A stretch of DNA of 64,000 nt from NCBI RefSeq assembly GCF_003857055.1, contig NZ_QGSZ01000169.1, positions 1 to 64,000 on the forward strand, given 5' to 3'. Below, in pieces: positions 1-8,926 of the stretch. Each line of letters opens with the position of its first letter. Within the stretch, counting starts at the first letter, position 1. The translations under genes were made by a program, and so were the position numbers. The stretch is from Micromonospora inaquosa (lineage in GTDB: Bacteria > Actinomycetota > Actinomycetes > Mycobacteriales > Micromonosporaceae). Under the pieces are notes generated by a model, which was not told the DNA's origin, did not search any database, and saw nothing but the letters and a program-made list of their open reading frames with translations.

Positions 1-243
1 CGCGAGCCCGACGAGAGCCCGCAGCAGCTCCCCCCGCCCAGCCCCGACGTCGACGACATCGAGGCGGGGAGGGTGGCCGAGGGCCGCGTCGACCTGGGCG
101 ACGAGGCGCAGCAGCGCACCGGCGAACGCCGGGGAGGCGTGCACGCTGGTCCGGAAGTGGTCGGCCGGCCCGGTGCAGGCCACGAAGAAGCCGTCCGGCC
201 CGTAGAGGGCCTGGTTCATGGCGTCCCGCCAGCGGATCGGCAT
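1..243 (-). CDS. MidA-like SAM-dependent methyltransferase, N-terminal fragment (cut by window edge)
   Basis: The first 81 residues of a protein that runs off the left edge. It begins with ATG at 243 behind a GGAAGTGA ribosome-binding site. The N-terminus contains ALYGPDGFF, a signature of MidA/NDUFAF7-type methyltransferases. Residues 63-73 read VVDVGAGRGEL, a SAM-binding motif I. In this family the domain methylates protein arginines for complex I assembly in mitochondria; the bacterial substrate is unknown. A TAGGGT box lies on the same strand upstream of the start. The substrate cannot be judged from this fragment. Confidence 0.7.
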   Translation of the reverse strand, partial: MPIRWRDAMNQALYGPDGFFVACTGPADHFRTSVHASPAFAGALLRLVAQVDAALGHPPRLDVVDVGAGRGELLRALVGLA

Positions 244-337
244 CAGTTCACTTCCGGTTCAGGGTGCGTCACCGTGCCGACCCTACGGTCACCGGTTGTG
301 AGCCGACTCGTGATCCCCGCCCGCGCGGTCGTGCCGT

Positions 338-1252
338 TCATGCCGCCCGGAAGTAGTGCCCTTCGTGCAGGTCCGCGATCAGGCCGGGGTGGGTCGGGGT
401 CCAGCCCAGCAGTTCGCGGGTGAGGGCCGACGACGTGGGGTTGTCCATCTGTGCGAACGACCCGAGGAAGCCGAAGTGGTCGTTGGCCTCGGCGGGGCTG
501 ATGCTTCGGGCCGGGATGCCGAGGTTGTCGCCGATGGCTGTCGCGATCTGCTGGAAGGGGACGCCCTCGTCGGCGGCTCCGTGCAGGCGCGTACCGGCTG
601 GGGCCTTTTCGAGGGCGAGTCGGTAGAGCACTGCCGCGTCGAGCGTGTGTACGGCCGGCCACCGGTTGCTGCCGTCGCCGACATAGGCGGCGTACCCCTT
701 GCGGCGGGCCGAGGCGATGATGGCGGTGATGAAGCCGAAGTGGTCGAGTGAACTGTGCACCGTGGGCGCGAGCCGGACGACGGAGGAGCGCACGCCGCGG
801 GAGGCGAGGCCGGCCACGAAGTTCTCCGCGTCGATCCGGTAGCCGCCGGACGGGAAGGTGTCGCGTTCGGTGCCGGGGCGGCCGACGATGCCGCCCATCA
901 CGAGCATGGCCGTTCCGCCGGTGCCGACCAGGGGCTTGCCGGAGCCGGCCAGGCCGTCGGCGAGTGCCGTGAGGGCGTCCAGGTCAGCCTTGGCGGCGCC
1001 GGCCAGGTCGCCGTTGATCATGAGGTCGTGGCGGAACGCCAGGTGGATGACTCCGTCGGCGGCGGCCGCCTCGTCCCGGAGCACGTCGAGGTCGGACAGG
1101 TCGCCGCGGTGTGCCTGAGCGCCGAGCTTCTCGATGGCGGCGGCGGACGTGGCGGAGCGGGCGAGGCCGACGACCTGGTGCCCGGCGGAGAGCAGTTCCG
1201 GGACGACCGCGGAGCCGAGGTGGCCGGAGGCGCCAGTGACGAATACGCGCAT
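338..1252 (-). CDS. NAD(P)-dependent SDR-family oxidoreductase, NmrA/epimerase-like
   Basis: A 304-residue cytosolic protein. It opens with VFVTGASGHLGSAV, the TGxxGxxG nucleotide-binding loop of extended or atypical short-chain dehydrogenases. The downstream text fits the nucleoside-diphosphate-sugar epimerase branch, but I cannot name a substrate. The start at 1252 is preceded by AAGGAACC; a longer reading upstream would run through the operator region. It is divergent from the TetR gene at 1372, and three shared operators lie between them, so it is the likely regulated target. Catalytic Tyr/Lys placement is not clear. Confidence 0.85.
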   Translation of the reverse strand: MRVFVTGASGHLGSAVVPELLSAGHQVVGLARSATSAAAIEKLGAQAHRGDLSDLDVLRDEAAAADGVIHLAFRHDLMINGDLAGAAKADLDALTALADGLAGSGKPLVGTGGTAMLVMGGIVGRPGTERDTFPSGGYRIDAENFVAGLASRGVRSSVVRLAPTVHSSLDHFGFITAIIASARRKGYAAYVGDGSNRWPAVHTLDAAVLYRLALEKAPAGTRLHGAADEGVPFQQIATAIGDNLGIPARSISPAEANDHFGFLGSFAQMDNPTSSALTRELLGWTPTHPGLIADLHEGHYFRAA

Positions 1253-1275
1253 TGTGGTTCCTTCGTGAAGTGCCG

Positions 1276-1292
1276 ATGTCACCTTGCGACAT
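1276..1292. promoter_or_regulatory. TetR-type operator, site 1
   Basis: A perfect inverted repeat, ATGTC-N7-GACAT, between the divergent SDR and TetR genes. It lies in the probable promoter of the SDR gene, overlapping a TTATGT -10-like box on the minus strand. It shares consensus AYGTCAC-N3-GCGACAT with sites 2 and 3. Confidence 0.75.
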
Positions 1293-1308
1293 AACCGTAG
1301 CCCGCGTG

Positions 1309-1325
1309 ATGTCACACCGCGACAT
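1309..1325. promoter_or_regulatory. TetR-type operator, site 2
   Basis: The same ATGTC-N7-GACAT inverted repeat, 33 bp from site 1 measured start to start. Internal bases ACACCGC match the site consensus, so the similarity extends beyond the palindromic ends. Confidence 0.75.
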
Positions 1326-1338
1326 GCGGGACGAATTA

Positions 1339-1355
1339 ATGTCGCAGTGTGACGT
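1339..1355. promoter_or_regulatory. TetR-type operator, site 3
   Basis: A third copy in the opposite orientation (ATGTCGC-N5-GACGT), 30 bp from site 2 and just ahead of the TACCAT box of the TetR gene. Binding here would block the regulator's own promoter, so autoregulation is inferred. Confidence 0.7.
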
Positions 1356-1359
1356 CGGA

Positions 1360-1365
1360 TACCAT
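1360..1365 (+). promoter_or_regulatory. Leaderless -10 box of the TetR gene
   Basis: TACCAT followed by exactly six bases and the ATG at 1372. No ribosome-binding site is visible, which fits leaderless transcription. Confidence 0.5.
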
Positions 1366-1371
1366 CGCCCC

Positions 1372-1947
1372 ATGGCTCGCTGGCAACCGGACGCACGCGG
1401 CCGCCTGGAGGCGGCCGCCTTCGAGTTGTTTCGCGAGCGCGGCTTCGAACAGACCACGGTCGCGGACATCGCCGCCCGTGCCGGCCTCGACAAACGCACC
1501 TTCTACCGGCTCTTCGGCGACAAGCGCGAGGCGCTCTTCAGTGGCAACGGGTACCTGGAGGAGCTCCTGGTCCGGGTGGTGACCGAGACCGACGCAGGCC
1601 CCTTCGAGGCGGTCGTCGCCGCCTTCCGCCGGGTGGCGGAGGAGATCTTCGCGGACCGCCTCGAGCTGGTCCGAGCGCGGCAGACCATCATCGAGAGCAG
1701 CCCGGAGCTACAGGAGCGTGAACTGCGCAAGACGGGCTCACTGGTGGCCGCCGTCACCGCCGCCCTGCGCGCCAGGGGCCTCGACGAGACCACGGCCACC
1801 CTGGCCACCGAGTCGGGTGCCACGGTCTTCCGGGTCGCGTACGCCCGCTGGGTCGCGCCCGACAGCGACGCCCCGCTCAGCGACCTGATCGCCGAGGTGG
1901 CCGCCGAGCTACGCGCCATCACGTCGGCCCCGACCGAAACGCCCTGA
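1372..1947 (+). CDS. TetR/AcrR family transcriptional regulator
   Basis: A 191-residue repressor. The N-terminal helix-turn-helix (about residues 10-55) has the family pattern TTVADIAARAGLDKRTFYRLF followed by KREAL. The rest is an alpha-helical ligand-binding domain. The ATG at 1372 is chosen because the HTH begins just after it and upstream residues are encoded by the operator repeats. It is divergent from the SDR gene and probably controls both genes through the three 17-bp operators. The effector is unknown. Confidence 0.9.
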   Translation: MARWQPDARGRLEAAAFELFRERGFEQTTVADIAARAGLDKRTFYRLFGDKREALFSGNGYLEELLVRVVTETDAGPFEAVVAAFRRVAEEIFADRLELVRARQTIIESSPELQERELRKTGSLVAAVTAALRARGLDETTATLATESGATVFRVAYARWVAPDSDAPLSDLIAEVAAELRAITSAPTETP

Positions 1948-2058
1948 CGAGCCGTCTCGTCGGTGGTGAAGGTTTTCACACATGCTTGTCCCGGTTCGGC
2001 GGGCCGGGCGCATACTTGCGAGCGACCGGTACCCCTTCTCGAGGACTGGATCGTCGAC

Positions 2059-3033
2059 ATGAGCGCACCGTTGCGCCCGCGTCCGGCCGCCCCATCCGGG
2101 CCCGCCGCATCGTGGGATCGCGCCGTTCCCGGCACCCGCGCCACCTCCCGTCTGCTCACCGTCGGTGTCGTCGGCGCCGGTCGGGTCGGCGCCGTGCTGG
2201 GTGCCGCGCTCGCCGCCGCCGGGCACCGGGTGGTCGCCGTGTCCGGCAGCTCCGGAGCCAGCCGCGCCCGCCTCGCCCTGCTGTTGCCCGAGGTGCCCCG
2301 CCGCCCGGTCGCCGCCGTGGCCCACGCCGCCGCTGACCTGCTGCTGATCGCGGTGCCGGATGACAGGCTGACCGCCGTGGTGGCCGACCTCGCGCAGCGG
2401 GGCGCGCTGCGTCCGGGCCAGATCGTCGCGCACACCTCGGGAGCGCACGGCCTGGCCGTGCTGGAGCCGGCCGTCGCGGCCGGCGCCCGGCCGCTCGCGC
2501 TGCACCCCGCGATGACCTTCACCGGTACGCCGGACGACCTGGCCCGCCTCGACGGCATCTCGTACGGGGTGACCGCCCCGGCGGAGTTGCGCCCGCTGTC
2601 TGCCCGCCTGGTCGCCGACCTCGGCGGCGTGCCCGAGTGGGTGGCCGAGTCGGATCGTCCGCTCTACCACGCCGCGCTGGCCCATGGCGCGAACCACCTG
2701 GTGACCCTGGTCAACGAGGCGAGCGACCGGTTGCGTGACGCCGGGGTGTCCCGGCCGGAGAAGGTGCTCGCCCCGCTGCTGCGGGCCGCCCTGGAGAACG
2801 CGCTGCGACTCGGCGACGACGCGTTGACCGGCCCGGTCTCCCGTGGCGACGCGGGCACCGTGCGGCGGCATCTGGACCGGTTGGCGGCCACCGCACCGGA
2901 GTCCGTCCCCGCGTACCTGGCGTTGGCCCGTCGTACCGCCGATCGGGCGATCGCCGCCGGCCGGCTGCGGCCGATGGACGCGCAGTCCCTGCTCGGAGTG
3001 CTGGCCGACAGCAGTCGGGAGGTGGCCGCATGA
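2059..3033 (+). CDS. Rossmann-fold DUF2520 protein of the pantothenate operon
   Basis: A 324-residue protein. After about 30 poorly conserved residues comes [17 protein letters not shown], a GxGxxG dinucleotide-binding motif. The C-terminal half has the DUF2520 pattern ([19 protein letters not shown]). It overlaps panC by four bases (ATGA), so translation is coupled. The architecture resembles 6-phosphogluconate or ketopantoate-reductase-like enzymes. DUF2520 proteins have been linked to ketopantoate reduction in some bacteria (PanG, from memory), so a role in pantoate supply is plausible but inferred. The ATG at 2059 is preferred over an upstream GTG reading. Confidence 0.8.
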   Translation: MSAPLRPRPAAPSGPAASWDRAVPGTRATSRLLTVGVVGAGRVGAVLGAALAAAGHRVVAVSGSSGASRARLALLLPEVPRRPVAAVAHAAADLLLIAVPDDRLTAVVADLAQRGALRPGQIVAHTSGAHGLAVLEPAVAAGARPLALHPAMTFTGTPDDLARLDGISYGVTAPAELRPLSARLVADLGGVPEWVAESDRPLYHAALAHGANHLVTLVNEASDRLRDAGVSRPEKVLAPLLRAALENALRLGDDALTGPVSRGDAGTVRRHLDRLAATAPESVPAYLALARRTADRAIAAGRLRPMDAQSLLGVLADSSREVAA

Positions 3034-3878
3034 CCCGGTTGGTGCACACGCGGGCCGAGTTGGCTGAGGCGCGGGCCGGGCTGAAAGGCACGGTCGGGGT
3101 GGTGATGACCATGGGCGCGCTGCACTCCGGGCACGAGACGCTGCTGCGCGCGGCCCGGGAGCAGGCCGATCACGTGCTGGTGACGATCTTCGTGAACCCG
3201 CTGCAGTTCGGGCCGAACGAGGACTTCGACCGCTACCCGCGCACCCTCGACGCCGACCTGGAGGTGTGCCGGCGGGCGGGCGCCGATCTGGTCTTCGCCC
3301 CGTCGGTGGCGGACATGTACCCGGACGGGCAGCCCCGGGTCCGCCTCGATCCGGGTCCGCTCGGCGCTGAGCTGGAGGGGGCGAGCCGCCCCGGCTTTTT
3401 CCACGGCGTGCTCACCGTGGTGCTGAAGCTGCTTCAGCTCACCCGGCCGGACCTGGCGTTCTTCGGCGAGAAGGACTACCAGCAGCTCACCCTGGTCCGG
3501 CGGATGGCCCGCGACCTGGACGTGCCGGTCGAGGTGGTTGGCGTGCCGACCGTCCGGGAGCCGGACGGTCTGGCGCTGTCCAGCCGCAACCGTTACCTGA
3601 GCGAGTCGGAGCGGGCCGCCGCGCTGAGCTTGTCCGCCGCGCTGCGGGCCGGTGCGCGGGCCGCCGACGACGGTCTGGACGCGGGGGCGGTGCTGACCGC
3701 CGCGCACGCCGCGTTCGGCGCCGGTACGCCCGGTGCCCGCCTCGACTACCTGGTGCTCACCGACCCCGAGTTGGAACCGGGACCGGTGTCCGGGCCGGCC
3801 CGGCTGGTGATCGCCGCCTGGGTGGGCGCCACCCGGTTGATCGACAACGCGGCGGTCCACCTCGCCCCGCGCCCCTGA
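3030..3878 (+). CDS. panC: Pantothenate synthetase
   Basis: A 282-residue enzyme that condenses pantoate and beta-alanine with ATP to form pantothenate, via a pantoyl adenylate. Visible signatures: GALHSGH (29-35, the HIGH-type ATP motif), [19 protein letters not shown] (54-72), FGEKDYQQL (145-153) and SSRNRYLS (184-191). Length is normal for the family. It overlaps the DUF2520 gene by four bases and precedes panD by 44 nt, forming a pantothenate operon. Confidence 0.97.
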   Translation: MTRLVHTRAELAEARAGLKGTVGVVMTMGALHSGHETLLRAAREQADHVLVTIFVNPLQFGPNEDFDRYPRTLDADLEVCRRAGADLVFAPSVADMYPDGQPRVRLDPGPLGAELEGASRPGFFHGVLTVVLKLLQLTRPDLAFFGEKDYQQLTLVRRMARDLDVPVEVVGVPTVREPDGLALSSRNRYLSESERAAALSLSAALRAGARAADDGLDAGAVLTAAHAAFGAGTPGARLDYLVLTDPELEPGPVSGPARLVIAAWVGATRLIDNAAVHLAPRP

Positions 3879-3922
3879 CCCGGCCGCACCACCCTCCACC
3901 AATCCCGCGAAAGGCCACCCCG

Positions 3923-4351
3923 ATGTTGCGGACCATGCTCAAGTCGAAGATCCACCGAGCCACGGTGACCCAGGCCGACCTGCACTACGTCGGTTCGGTG
4001 ACGGTGGACGAGGACCTGCTCGACGCCGCCGACCTGCTCCCCGGCGAGCAGGTGGCGATCGTGGACATCACCAATGGCGCCCGACTGGAGACGTACGTGA
4101 TCCCGGGCGAGCGGGGCAGCGGCGTGATCGGCATCAACGGTGCCGCCGCGCACCTGGTGCACCCCGGTGACCTGGTCATCCTGATCTCGTACGGGCAGAT
4201 GGACGACGCCGAGGCCCGGGCCTACCGGCCACGGGTGGTGCACGTCGACGCCGACAACCGGGTGATCGAGTTGGGTGCCGATCCGGGGGCGGCGGCACCC
4301 GGCACGGCCGGGAACCCGGTGCCCAGCCCGTTGGCCGTGTCCGGAGTCTGA
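3923..4351 (+). CDS. panD: Aspartate 1-decarboxylase proenzyme
   Basis: A 142-residue pyruvoyl enzyme that makes beta-alanine from aspartate, the other precursor used by PanC. The self-cleavage site is visible: YVGSVTVD with Gly24-Ser25, where Ser25 becomes the pyruvoyl group. [10 protein letters not shown] and [17 protein letters not shown] are also conserved. The C-terminal 25 residues are a low-complexity Gly/Ala/Pro tail. It is third in the operon with panC. Confidence 0.97.
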   Translation: MLRTMLKSKIHRATVTQADLHYVGSVTVDEDLLDAADLLPGEQVAIVDITNGARLETYVIPGERGSGVIGINGAAAHLVHPGDLVILISYGQMDDAEARAYRPRVVHVDADNRVIELGADPGAAAPGTAGNPVPSPLAVSGV

Positions 4352-4447
4352 TCTGGCGTACCACGATTCCGGTCTGTCACCAGAAGGTCATTTCCGGTTA
4401 CCCTGAGCGCGCTGGCGGAAGCCGGTCGGTGGCTGGGGGAGGCCGCG

Positions 4448-5344
4448 ATGCGCCGTGCCATGACGACCCTGTTCGCCGCTGTTGCCACGGCGGCGTTGCT
4501 GGTGGGCTGTGCCGGGTCCGGTGGCCTGGACGGTGATCTGACCGACGACTGGGCGGCGCTGCCGGCACCGTCGGCGTTCACCCCGGCCGCCGGGGTGTGT
4601 CACGCCGCCGACTTCACCGATCTGGTCAGTCTGGCCAGCTACCAGCCGGTGGACTGTGCCGGCCCGCACCGGTTGGAGACGGTGCATGTGGGGGCGTTTC
4701 CGGTCGAGCGGACGGCCGCTCCGGCTGGTGGTTCGGCGGAGCTGCGCGGGGCGTTCGCCGAGTGCGACACCCGGGCGACCGGCTACCTGGGCGACGACTG
4801 GCGGTCCGGCCGGCTGCGACTCTCGGTGGCGCTGCCCAACGGGCCGGGCTGGGCGGCGGGTTCCCGGTGGTTCCGCTGTGACGTCACCGAGCTGACCACT
4901 GTCGAGGCGGCGGCCACAGTGGTGGTCCGGTCGGGCAGTCTGCGGGACGTGTTGAAGGGGCCCACCGGGCTGCGCCTCGGTTGCCAGCAGGCCCGCGGTG
5001 GCGCCGGCCGGGGGGTGCAGACGCTGGTCCCGGTGGAGTGCGGCAAACAGCACGACGCGGAGTTCGTCGGGGTGTGGCGGGCACCGGACCTGCCGTACCC
5101 GACCCGGGACGCGGACTGGTTGCCGCTCTACACGGGTTGTCGCGGCGTCCTCGCCCGGTACGCGGGCGTACCGGACAACTCCGAGTTGCGCTTCCGCAGC
5201 GGTGTGGTGGTCCGGCCGCCGGGGGCGGGGCGTTGGAAGGTCGGTGATCGGGGCGTCCGCTGCTATCTGTGGCTCAGCGACCGTACGGTGACCGCCTCGC
5301 TGAAGGGCGCGGGCCCGGCGGGTCTGCCGGTGCGGACGAAGTGA
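4448..5344 (+). CDS. Septum-formation-domain lipoprotein
   Basis: A 298-residue exported lipoprotein. The signal peptide ends in a lipobox, LLVGC, with lipidated Cys at about residue 21. Paired Cys residues (VCHAADF, DCAGPHRLETV, FAECDTRATGYLG, FRCDV) match the actinobacterial Septum_form family, whose role is undetermined. GGGGGAGG lies just before the ATG, and a TACCCT box about 45 nt upstream suggests its own promoter. It sits between panD and nadB without an obvious metabolic link. Confidence 0.75.
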   Translation: MRRAMTTLFAAVATAALLVGCAGSGGLDGDLTDDWAALPAPSAFTPAAGVCHAADFTDLVSLASYQPVDCAGPHRLETVHVGAFPVERTAAPAGGSAELRGAFAECDTRATGYLGDDWRSGRLRLSVALPNGPGWAAGSRWFRCDVTELTTVEAAATVVVRSGSLRDVLKGPTGLRLGCQQARGGAGRGVQTLVPVECGKQHDAEFVGVWRAPDLPYPTRDADWLPLYTGCRGVLARYAGVPDNSELRFRSGVVVRPPGAGRWKVGDRGVRCYLWLSDRTVTASLKGAGPAGLPVRTK

Positions 5345-5452
5345 CCATGGCCTGCCGGTCGGCGCGGCGCGGCGTGCGCCGGACGGCGTCGCCCAAAACA
5401 CTCGTCCCGCCCCCGCCGCCCCCGGCGAGGATGGTTCGGGTTGACTGGGGGG

Positions 5453-7150
5453 ATGGACCTCCCGACCGTCGACCTGCCTGCCCTGCCCGCGCTGCTGGCC
5501 GCGCCCGCGCCCGGTTGGGTGGAGACCACCGACGTGATCGTGGTGGGTTCCGGCGTGGCCGGGTTGACCGCGGCGCTGCACCTGCGTGAGGCGGGTCTGC
5601 ACGTCACAGTGGTCACCAAGGTCAACATTGACGACGGCTCGACCCGGTGGGCGCAGGGCGGCATCGCCGCCGTGCTCGACCCGGCCGACACCCCGGCAGC
5701 GCATGCCCGGGACACCGAGGTCGCCGGGGTCGGGTTGTGCGACCCGGCGGCGGTCCGGGTGCTGGTCGAGGAGGGCCCGACCCGGCTCCGTGAGCTGATC
5801 CGGGTCGGCGCCGAGTTCGATCGTCACCCGGACGGTTCGCTGATGCTGACCCGCGAGGGCGGGCACCGGGCGGACCGGATCGTGCACGCCGGCGGGGACG
5901 CCACCGGCGCGGAGGTGCAGCGGGCCCTGCACGCCGCGGTGCAGCGCGACCCGTGGATCCGGCTGGTCGAGCACGCCCTCGTGTTGGACCTGCTGCGCGC
6001 GCCCGGCGACGGCCCGGACGGCCTCGGCCCGGCCTGCGGGATCACCCTGCACGTGTTGGGTGAGGGCAGCGAGGACGGCGTCGGCGCGCTGCTGGCCCGT
6101 GCGGTGGTACTCGCCACCGGCGGGATGGGGCAGATCTTCTCGGCCACCACCAACCCGGCGGTCTCCACCGGGGACGGGGTGGCGCTGGCGCTGCGGGCCG
6201 GCGCGGCGGTGACCGACGTGGAGTTCGTCCAGTTCCACCCGACCGCCTTGATCACTCCGGCCGGCGAGGGGGTTCCCGGGGCTGGGCACGCGCAGCAGCC
6301 GCTGGTCTCCGAGGCGCTGCGCGGCGAGGGCGCGTACCTGGTGGACGGGGACGGCAAGAGGTTCATGGTGGGCCAGCACGAGTTGGCCGAGCTGGCTCCC
6401 CGCGACGTGGTGGCCAAGGGCATTCACCGGGTGCTGCTGGCCAGCGGCGCGGACCACGTCTTCCTCGACGCGCGGCACCTGGGCGGCGACTTCCTGGCCG
6501 GTCGGTTCCCCACCATCGTGGCGTCCTGCCTGGCGATCGGCGTGGACCCGGCGACCGACCTGATCCCGGTGGCGCCGGCCGCCCACTACGCCTCCGGCGG
6601 GGTCCGGACCGATCTGCGCGGCCGTACCTCCATCCCCGGCCTGTACGCCTGCGGCGAGGTGGCCTGCACGGGCGTGCACGGCGCGAACCGGCTGGCCAGC
6701 AACTCGCTGCTGGAAGGGCTGGTCTTCTCCCGGCGGATCGCCGAGGACATCGCGGCCGGCCTGCCCGAGCAGGCCCAGCCGGCGGACGTCGGCGCCTGGC
6801 GTGGGGGTGCGGGCTGGGTGCTGCCCGCGGAGGTGACGCCGACCCTGCAACGGGCGATGACCCGGGGGGCCGGGGTGCTCCGATCCGCGGCGACGCTGAC
6901 CGAGACGGCCGGGACGTTGGCCGAGCTGGGCGTTGCCCGGGGCCGCCCGCGAACCGCCGACTGGGAGGCCACGAACCTGCTCACCGTGGCGTCGACGCTG
7001 GTTGCCGCCGCGTACGCCCGTGGTGAGACCCGGGGCTGCCACTGGCGGGAGGACTTTCCGACGGCCGACGAACGGTGGCTGGGCCACCTGGTCGGGGCGG
7101 TCGGGGCGCACGGCCGGGTGACGCAACAGTGGGAGGGGAGTGCACGGTGA
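5453..7150 (+). CDS. nadB: L-aspartate oxidase
   Basis: An FAD enzyme, about 565 residues, that oxidises aspartate to iminoaspartate, the first step of de novo NAD synthesis. It shows VIVVGSGVAGLTAALHL (FAD-binding GxGxxG), RWAQGGIAAV, EFVQFHPTAL, and GVHGANRLASNSLLEG in the flavoprotein domain. The start is uncertain: ATG at 5453 or an in-frame TTG at 5441 with GAGG upstream. It overlaps nadC by four bases (GTGA). No nadA (quinolinate synthase) lies in the window. Confidence 0.95.
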   Translation: MDLPTVDLPALPALLAAPAPGWVETTDVIVVGSGVAGLTAALHLREAGLHVTVVTKVNIDDGSTRWAQGGIAAVLDPADTPAAHARDTEVAGVGLCDPAAVRVLVEEGPTRLRELIRVGAEFDRHPDGSLMLTREGGHRADRIVHAGGDATGAEVQRALHAAVQRDPWIRLVEHALVLDLLRAPGDGPDGLGPACGITLHVLGEGSEDGVGALLARAVVLATGGMGQIFSATTNPAVSTGDGVALALRAGAAVTDVEFVQFHPTALITPAGEGVPGAGHAQQPLVSEALRGEGAYLVDGDGKRFMVGQHELAELAPRDVVAKGIHRVLLASGADHVFLDARHLGGDFLAGRFPTIVASCLAIGVDPATDLIPVAPAAHYASGGVRTDLRGRTSIPGLYACGEVACTGVHGANRLASNSLLEGLVFSRRIAEDIAAGLPEQAQPADVGAWRGGAGWVLPAEVTPTLQRAMTRGAGVLRSAATLTETAGTLAELGVARGRPRTADWEATNLLTVASTLVAAAYARGETRGCHWREDFPTADERWLGHLVGAVGAHGRVTQQWEGSAR

Positions 7151-8130
7151 GCGCAGTCGCGAACGGAGACGGCACGGTGAGCGCGAGGAGTGAGTCGGTT
7201 TTGCGAGCCCCGCAGTCGTCGACGAAGGCGGCGTTGACCGGGTCGACCGAGGCGGCGTTGCGGGCGGCTGGGTTGGATCCGGCGCAGGTGCGGCAGGTGA
7301 TCGAGGGCGCGCTGGTCGAGGATCTGGGCCCGGATTTCCTGGACGTCACCAGCGTGGCGACCATTCCGTCGGAGCAGACCGACATCGCCGACCTGGTGGC
7401 CCGCGCGGACGGGGTGTTGGCCGGGCTGGCGGTGGCCGCCGCCGTGTTCGAGCTGGTGGGTGAGGTGACGGGCTTCGGTCGTACCGTCGAGGTGTCGGTG
7501 CTGGCCCGAGACGGTGAGCGGGTGGCCCGCGGCGATGTGCTGGCGACGGTGACCGGCCCGACCCGGCTGCTGCTGACTGCCGAGCGGACGGCGCTCAACC
7601 TGCTCTGCCGGATGTCCGGGGTGGCCACCCACACCCGCGCCTGGGCGGACGCGTTGGCCGGCACGAAGGCGATGGTGCTGGACACCCGCAAGACGACGCC
7701 GGGCCTGCGGGCGCTGGAGAAGTACGCGGTGCGGGCGGGCGGTGGCACCAACAAGCGGATGGGCCTCTACGACGTGGCCATGATCAAGGACAACCACAAG
7801 TTGGCGGCCGGAGGCATCACGGCGGCCTACCGGCGGGTCCGGGAGGTGTTCCCGGAGGTGCCGGTGCAGGTCGAGGTGACGACTGTCGACGAGGCGGTGG
7901 AGGCGGTGGAGGCCGGGGCGAACTTCCTGCTCTGCGACAACATGACGCCGGAGGTGCTGGCCGAGGCGGTGGCCGCGGTGGGTGACCGGGCGGAGCTGGA
8001 GGCGACCGGCGGGCTGACCCTGGAGGTGGCCGGCCGGTACGCGGCCACCGGCGTGGACTTCCTCTCGGTGGGCGCGTTGACGCACTCGTCGCCGATCCTG
8101 GACATCGCGCTGGACCTGCGCACCGACTAG
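7147..8130 (+). CDS. nadC: Nicotinate-nucleotide pyrophosphorylase (quinolinate phosphoribosyltransferase)
   Basis: A 327-residue enzyme converting quinolinate and PRPP to nicotinate mononucleotide with loss of CO2. Motifs: EDLGPDFLDVTS (58-69), ERTALNLLCRMSGVAT (146-161), DTRKTTPGLRALEKYAVRAGG (179-199), IKDNH (213-217) and a C-terminal GVDFLSVGALTHS. The GTG at 7147 overlaps the nadB stop and is preceded by GGAGGGGAG. The first 40 or so residues are a variable extension. Confidence 0.96.
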   Translation: MSAVANGDGTVSARSESVLRAPQSSTKAALTGSTEAALRAAGLDPAQVRQVIEGALVEDLGPDFLDVTSVATIPSEQTDIADLVARADGVLAGLAVAAAVFELVGEVTGFGRTVEVSVLARDGERVARGDVLATVTGPTRLLLTAERTALNLLCRMSGVATHTRAWADALAGTKAMVLDTRKTTPGLRALEKYAVRAGGGTNKRMGLYDVAMIKDNHKLAAGGITAAYRRVREVFPEVPVQVEVTTVDEAVEAVEAGANFLLCDNMTPEVLAEAVAAVGDRAELEATGGLTLEVAGRYAATGVDFLSVGALTHSSPILDIALDLRTD

Positions 8131-8135
8131 TTGTC

Positions 8136-8141
8136 TAGGCT
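8136..8141 (+). promoter_or_regulatory. Leaderless -10 box of coaX
   Basis: TAGGCT, then six bases, then GTG at 8148. It lies in the 17-nt gap after nadC, so coaX may have its own leaderless transcript in addition to read-through. Confidence 0.4.
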
Positions 8142-8147
8142 GCGTGC

Positions 8148-8906
8148 GTGCTGCTCTGCATCGACATCGGAAACACCAACACCGTGCTGGCGACCTTCGA
8201 CGGCGACAAGCTGGTGCACTCCTGGCGGATCAAGACCGATGCCCGCTCGACGGCGGACGAGCTGGGCTTGATGTTCCGGGGTCTGCTCGCCGCGGACAAC
8301 GTCGAGATCACCGGCGTGGCCGCCTGCTCCACCGTGCCGGCCGCGTTGCGTTCGCTGCGGACCATGCTCGGCCGCTACTACGCCGACCTGCCGAGCGTCG
8401 TGGTCGAGCCGGGGGTGCGGACCGGTGTGCAGTTGGCGATCGACAACCCGAAGGAGGTGGGCGCCGACCGGGTGGTGAACACTCTGGCGGCGTACACCCT
8501 CTATGGCGGCCCGTCGATCGTGGTGGACTTCGGCACCACCACCAACTTCGATGTGATCAGCGAGCGCGGTGAGTTCCTGGGCGGCGCGTTCGCCCCGGGC
8601 ATCGAGATCTCCTTCGACGCGCTGGCCGCCCGGGCCGCGCAGCTGCGCAAGGTCGAGGCCACCAAGCCCCGCTCGGTGATCGGCAAGAACACCGTGGAGT
8701 GCCTCCAGGCCGGCCTGTACTTCGGTTTCGCCGGGCAGGTGGACCGGATCGTCGAGCGGATGACCGAGGAGCTGGGCGAGGTGCGGGCGGTGATCGCCAC
8801 CGGCGGCCTCGCCTCCCTGGTGATGAACGAATGTCGCAGCATCACCCACCACGAGCCGATGATCACGCTGATCGGCCTGCGGATGGTCTACGAGCGCAAC
8901 CGGTGA
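8148..8906 (+). CDS. coaX: Type III pantothenate kinase
   Basis: A 252-residue kinase of the ASKHA fold that phosphorylates pantothenate, the first committed step of CoA synthesis. It shows DIGNTNTVLATF (phosphate 1), GADRVVNTLAAY, DFGTTTNFD (phosphate 2) and ATGGLASL (adenosine). It links the pan genes to CoA within one co-directional cofactor block. Start GTG at 8148 gives the usual family N-terminus LLCIDIGNTN. Confidence 0.95.
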   Translation: MLLCIDIGNTNTVLATFDGDKLVHSWRIKTDARSTADELGLMFRGLLAADNVEITGVAACSTVPAALRSLRTMLGRYYADLPSVVVEPGVRTGVQLAIDNPKEVGADRVVNTLAAYTLYGGPSIVVDFGTTTNFDVISERGEFLGGAFAPGIEISFDALAARAAQLRKVEATKPRSVIGKNTVECLQAGLYFGFAGQVDRIVERMTEELGEVRAVIATGGLASLVMNECRSITHHEPMITLIGLRMVYERNR

Positions 8907-8926
8907 CCCGCCGGTGTGGGGTTGGC

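Noticed and set aside
5441..5452. TTG at 5441 as the nadB start
   Set aside because: Possible because GAGG is upstream, but the in-frame ATG at 5453 is the simpler choice; kept as an alternative in the nadB entry.
4388..7126. Very long minus-strand open frame (about 900 codons) opposite the septum-type lipoprotein and nadB
   Set aside because: Antisense shadow of GC-rich genes; composition is Gly/Arg/Pro/His/Gln-rich with no domain, while the plus strand has clear nadB motifs.
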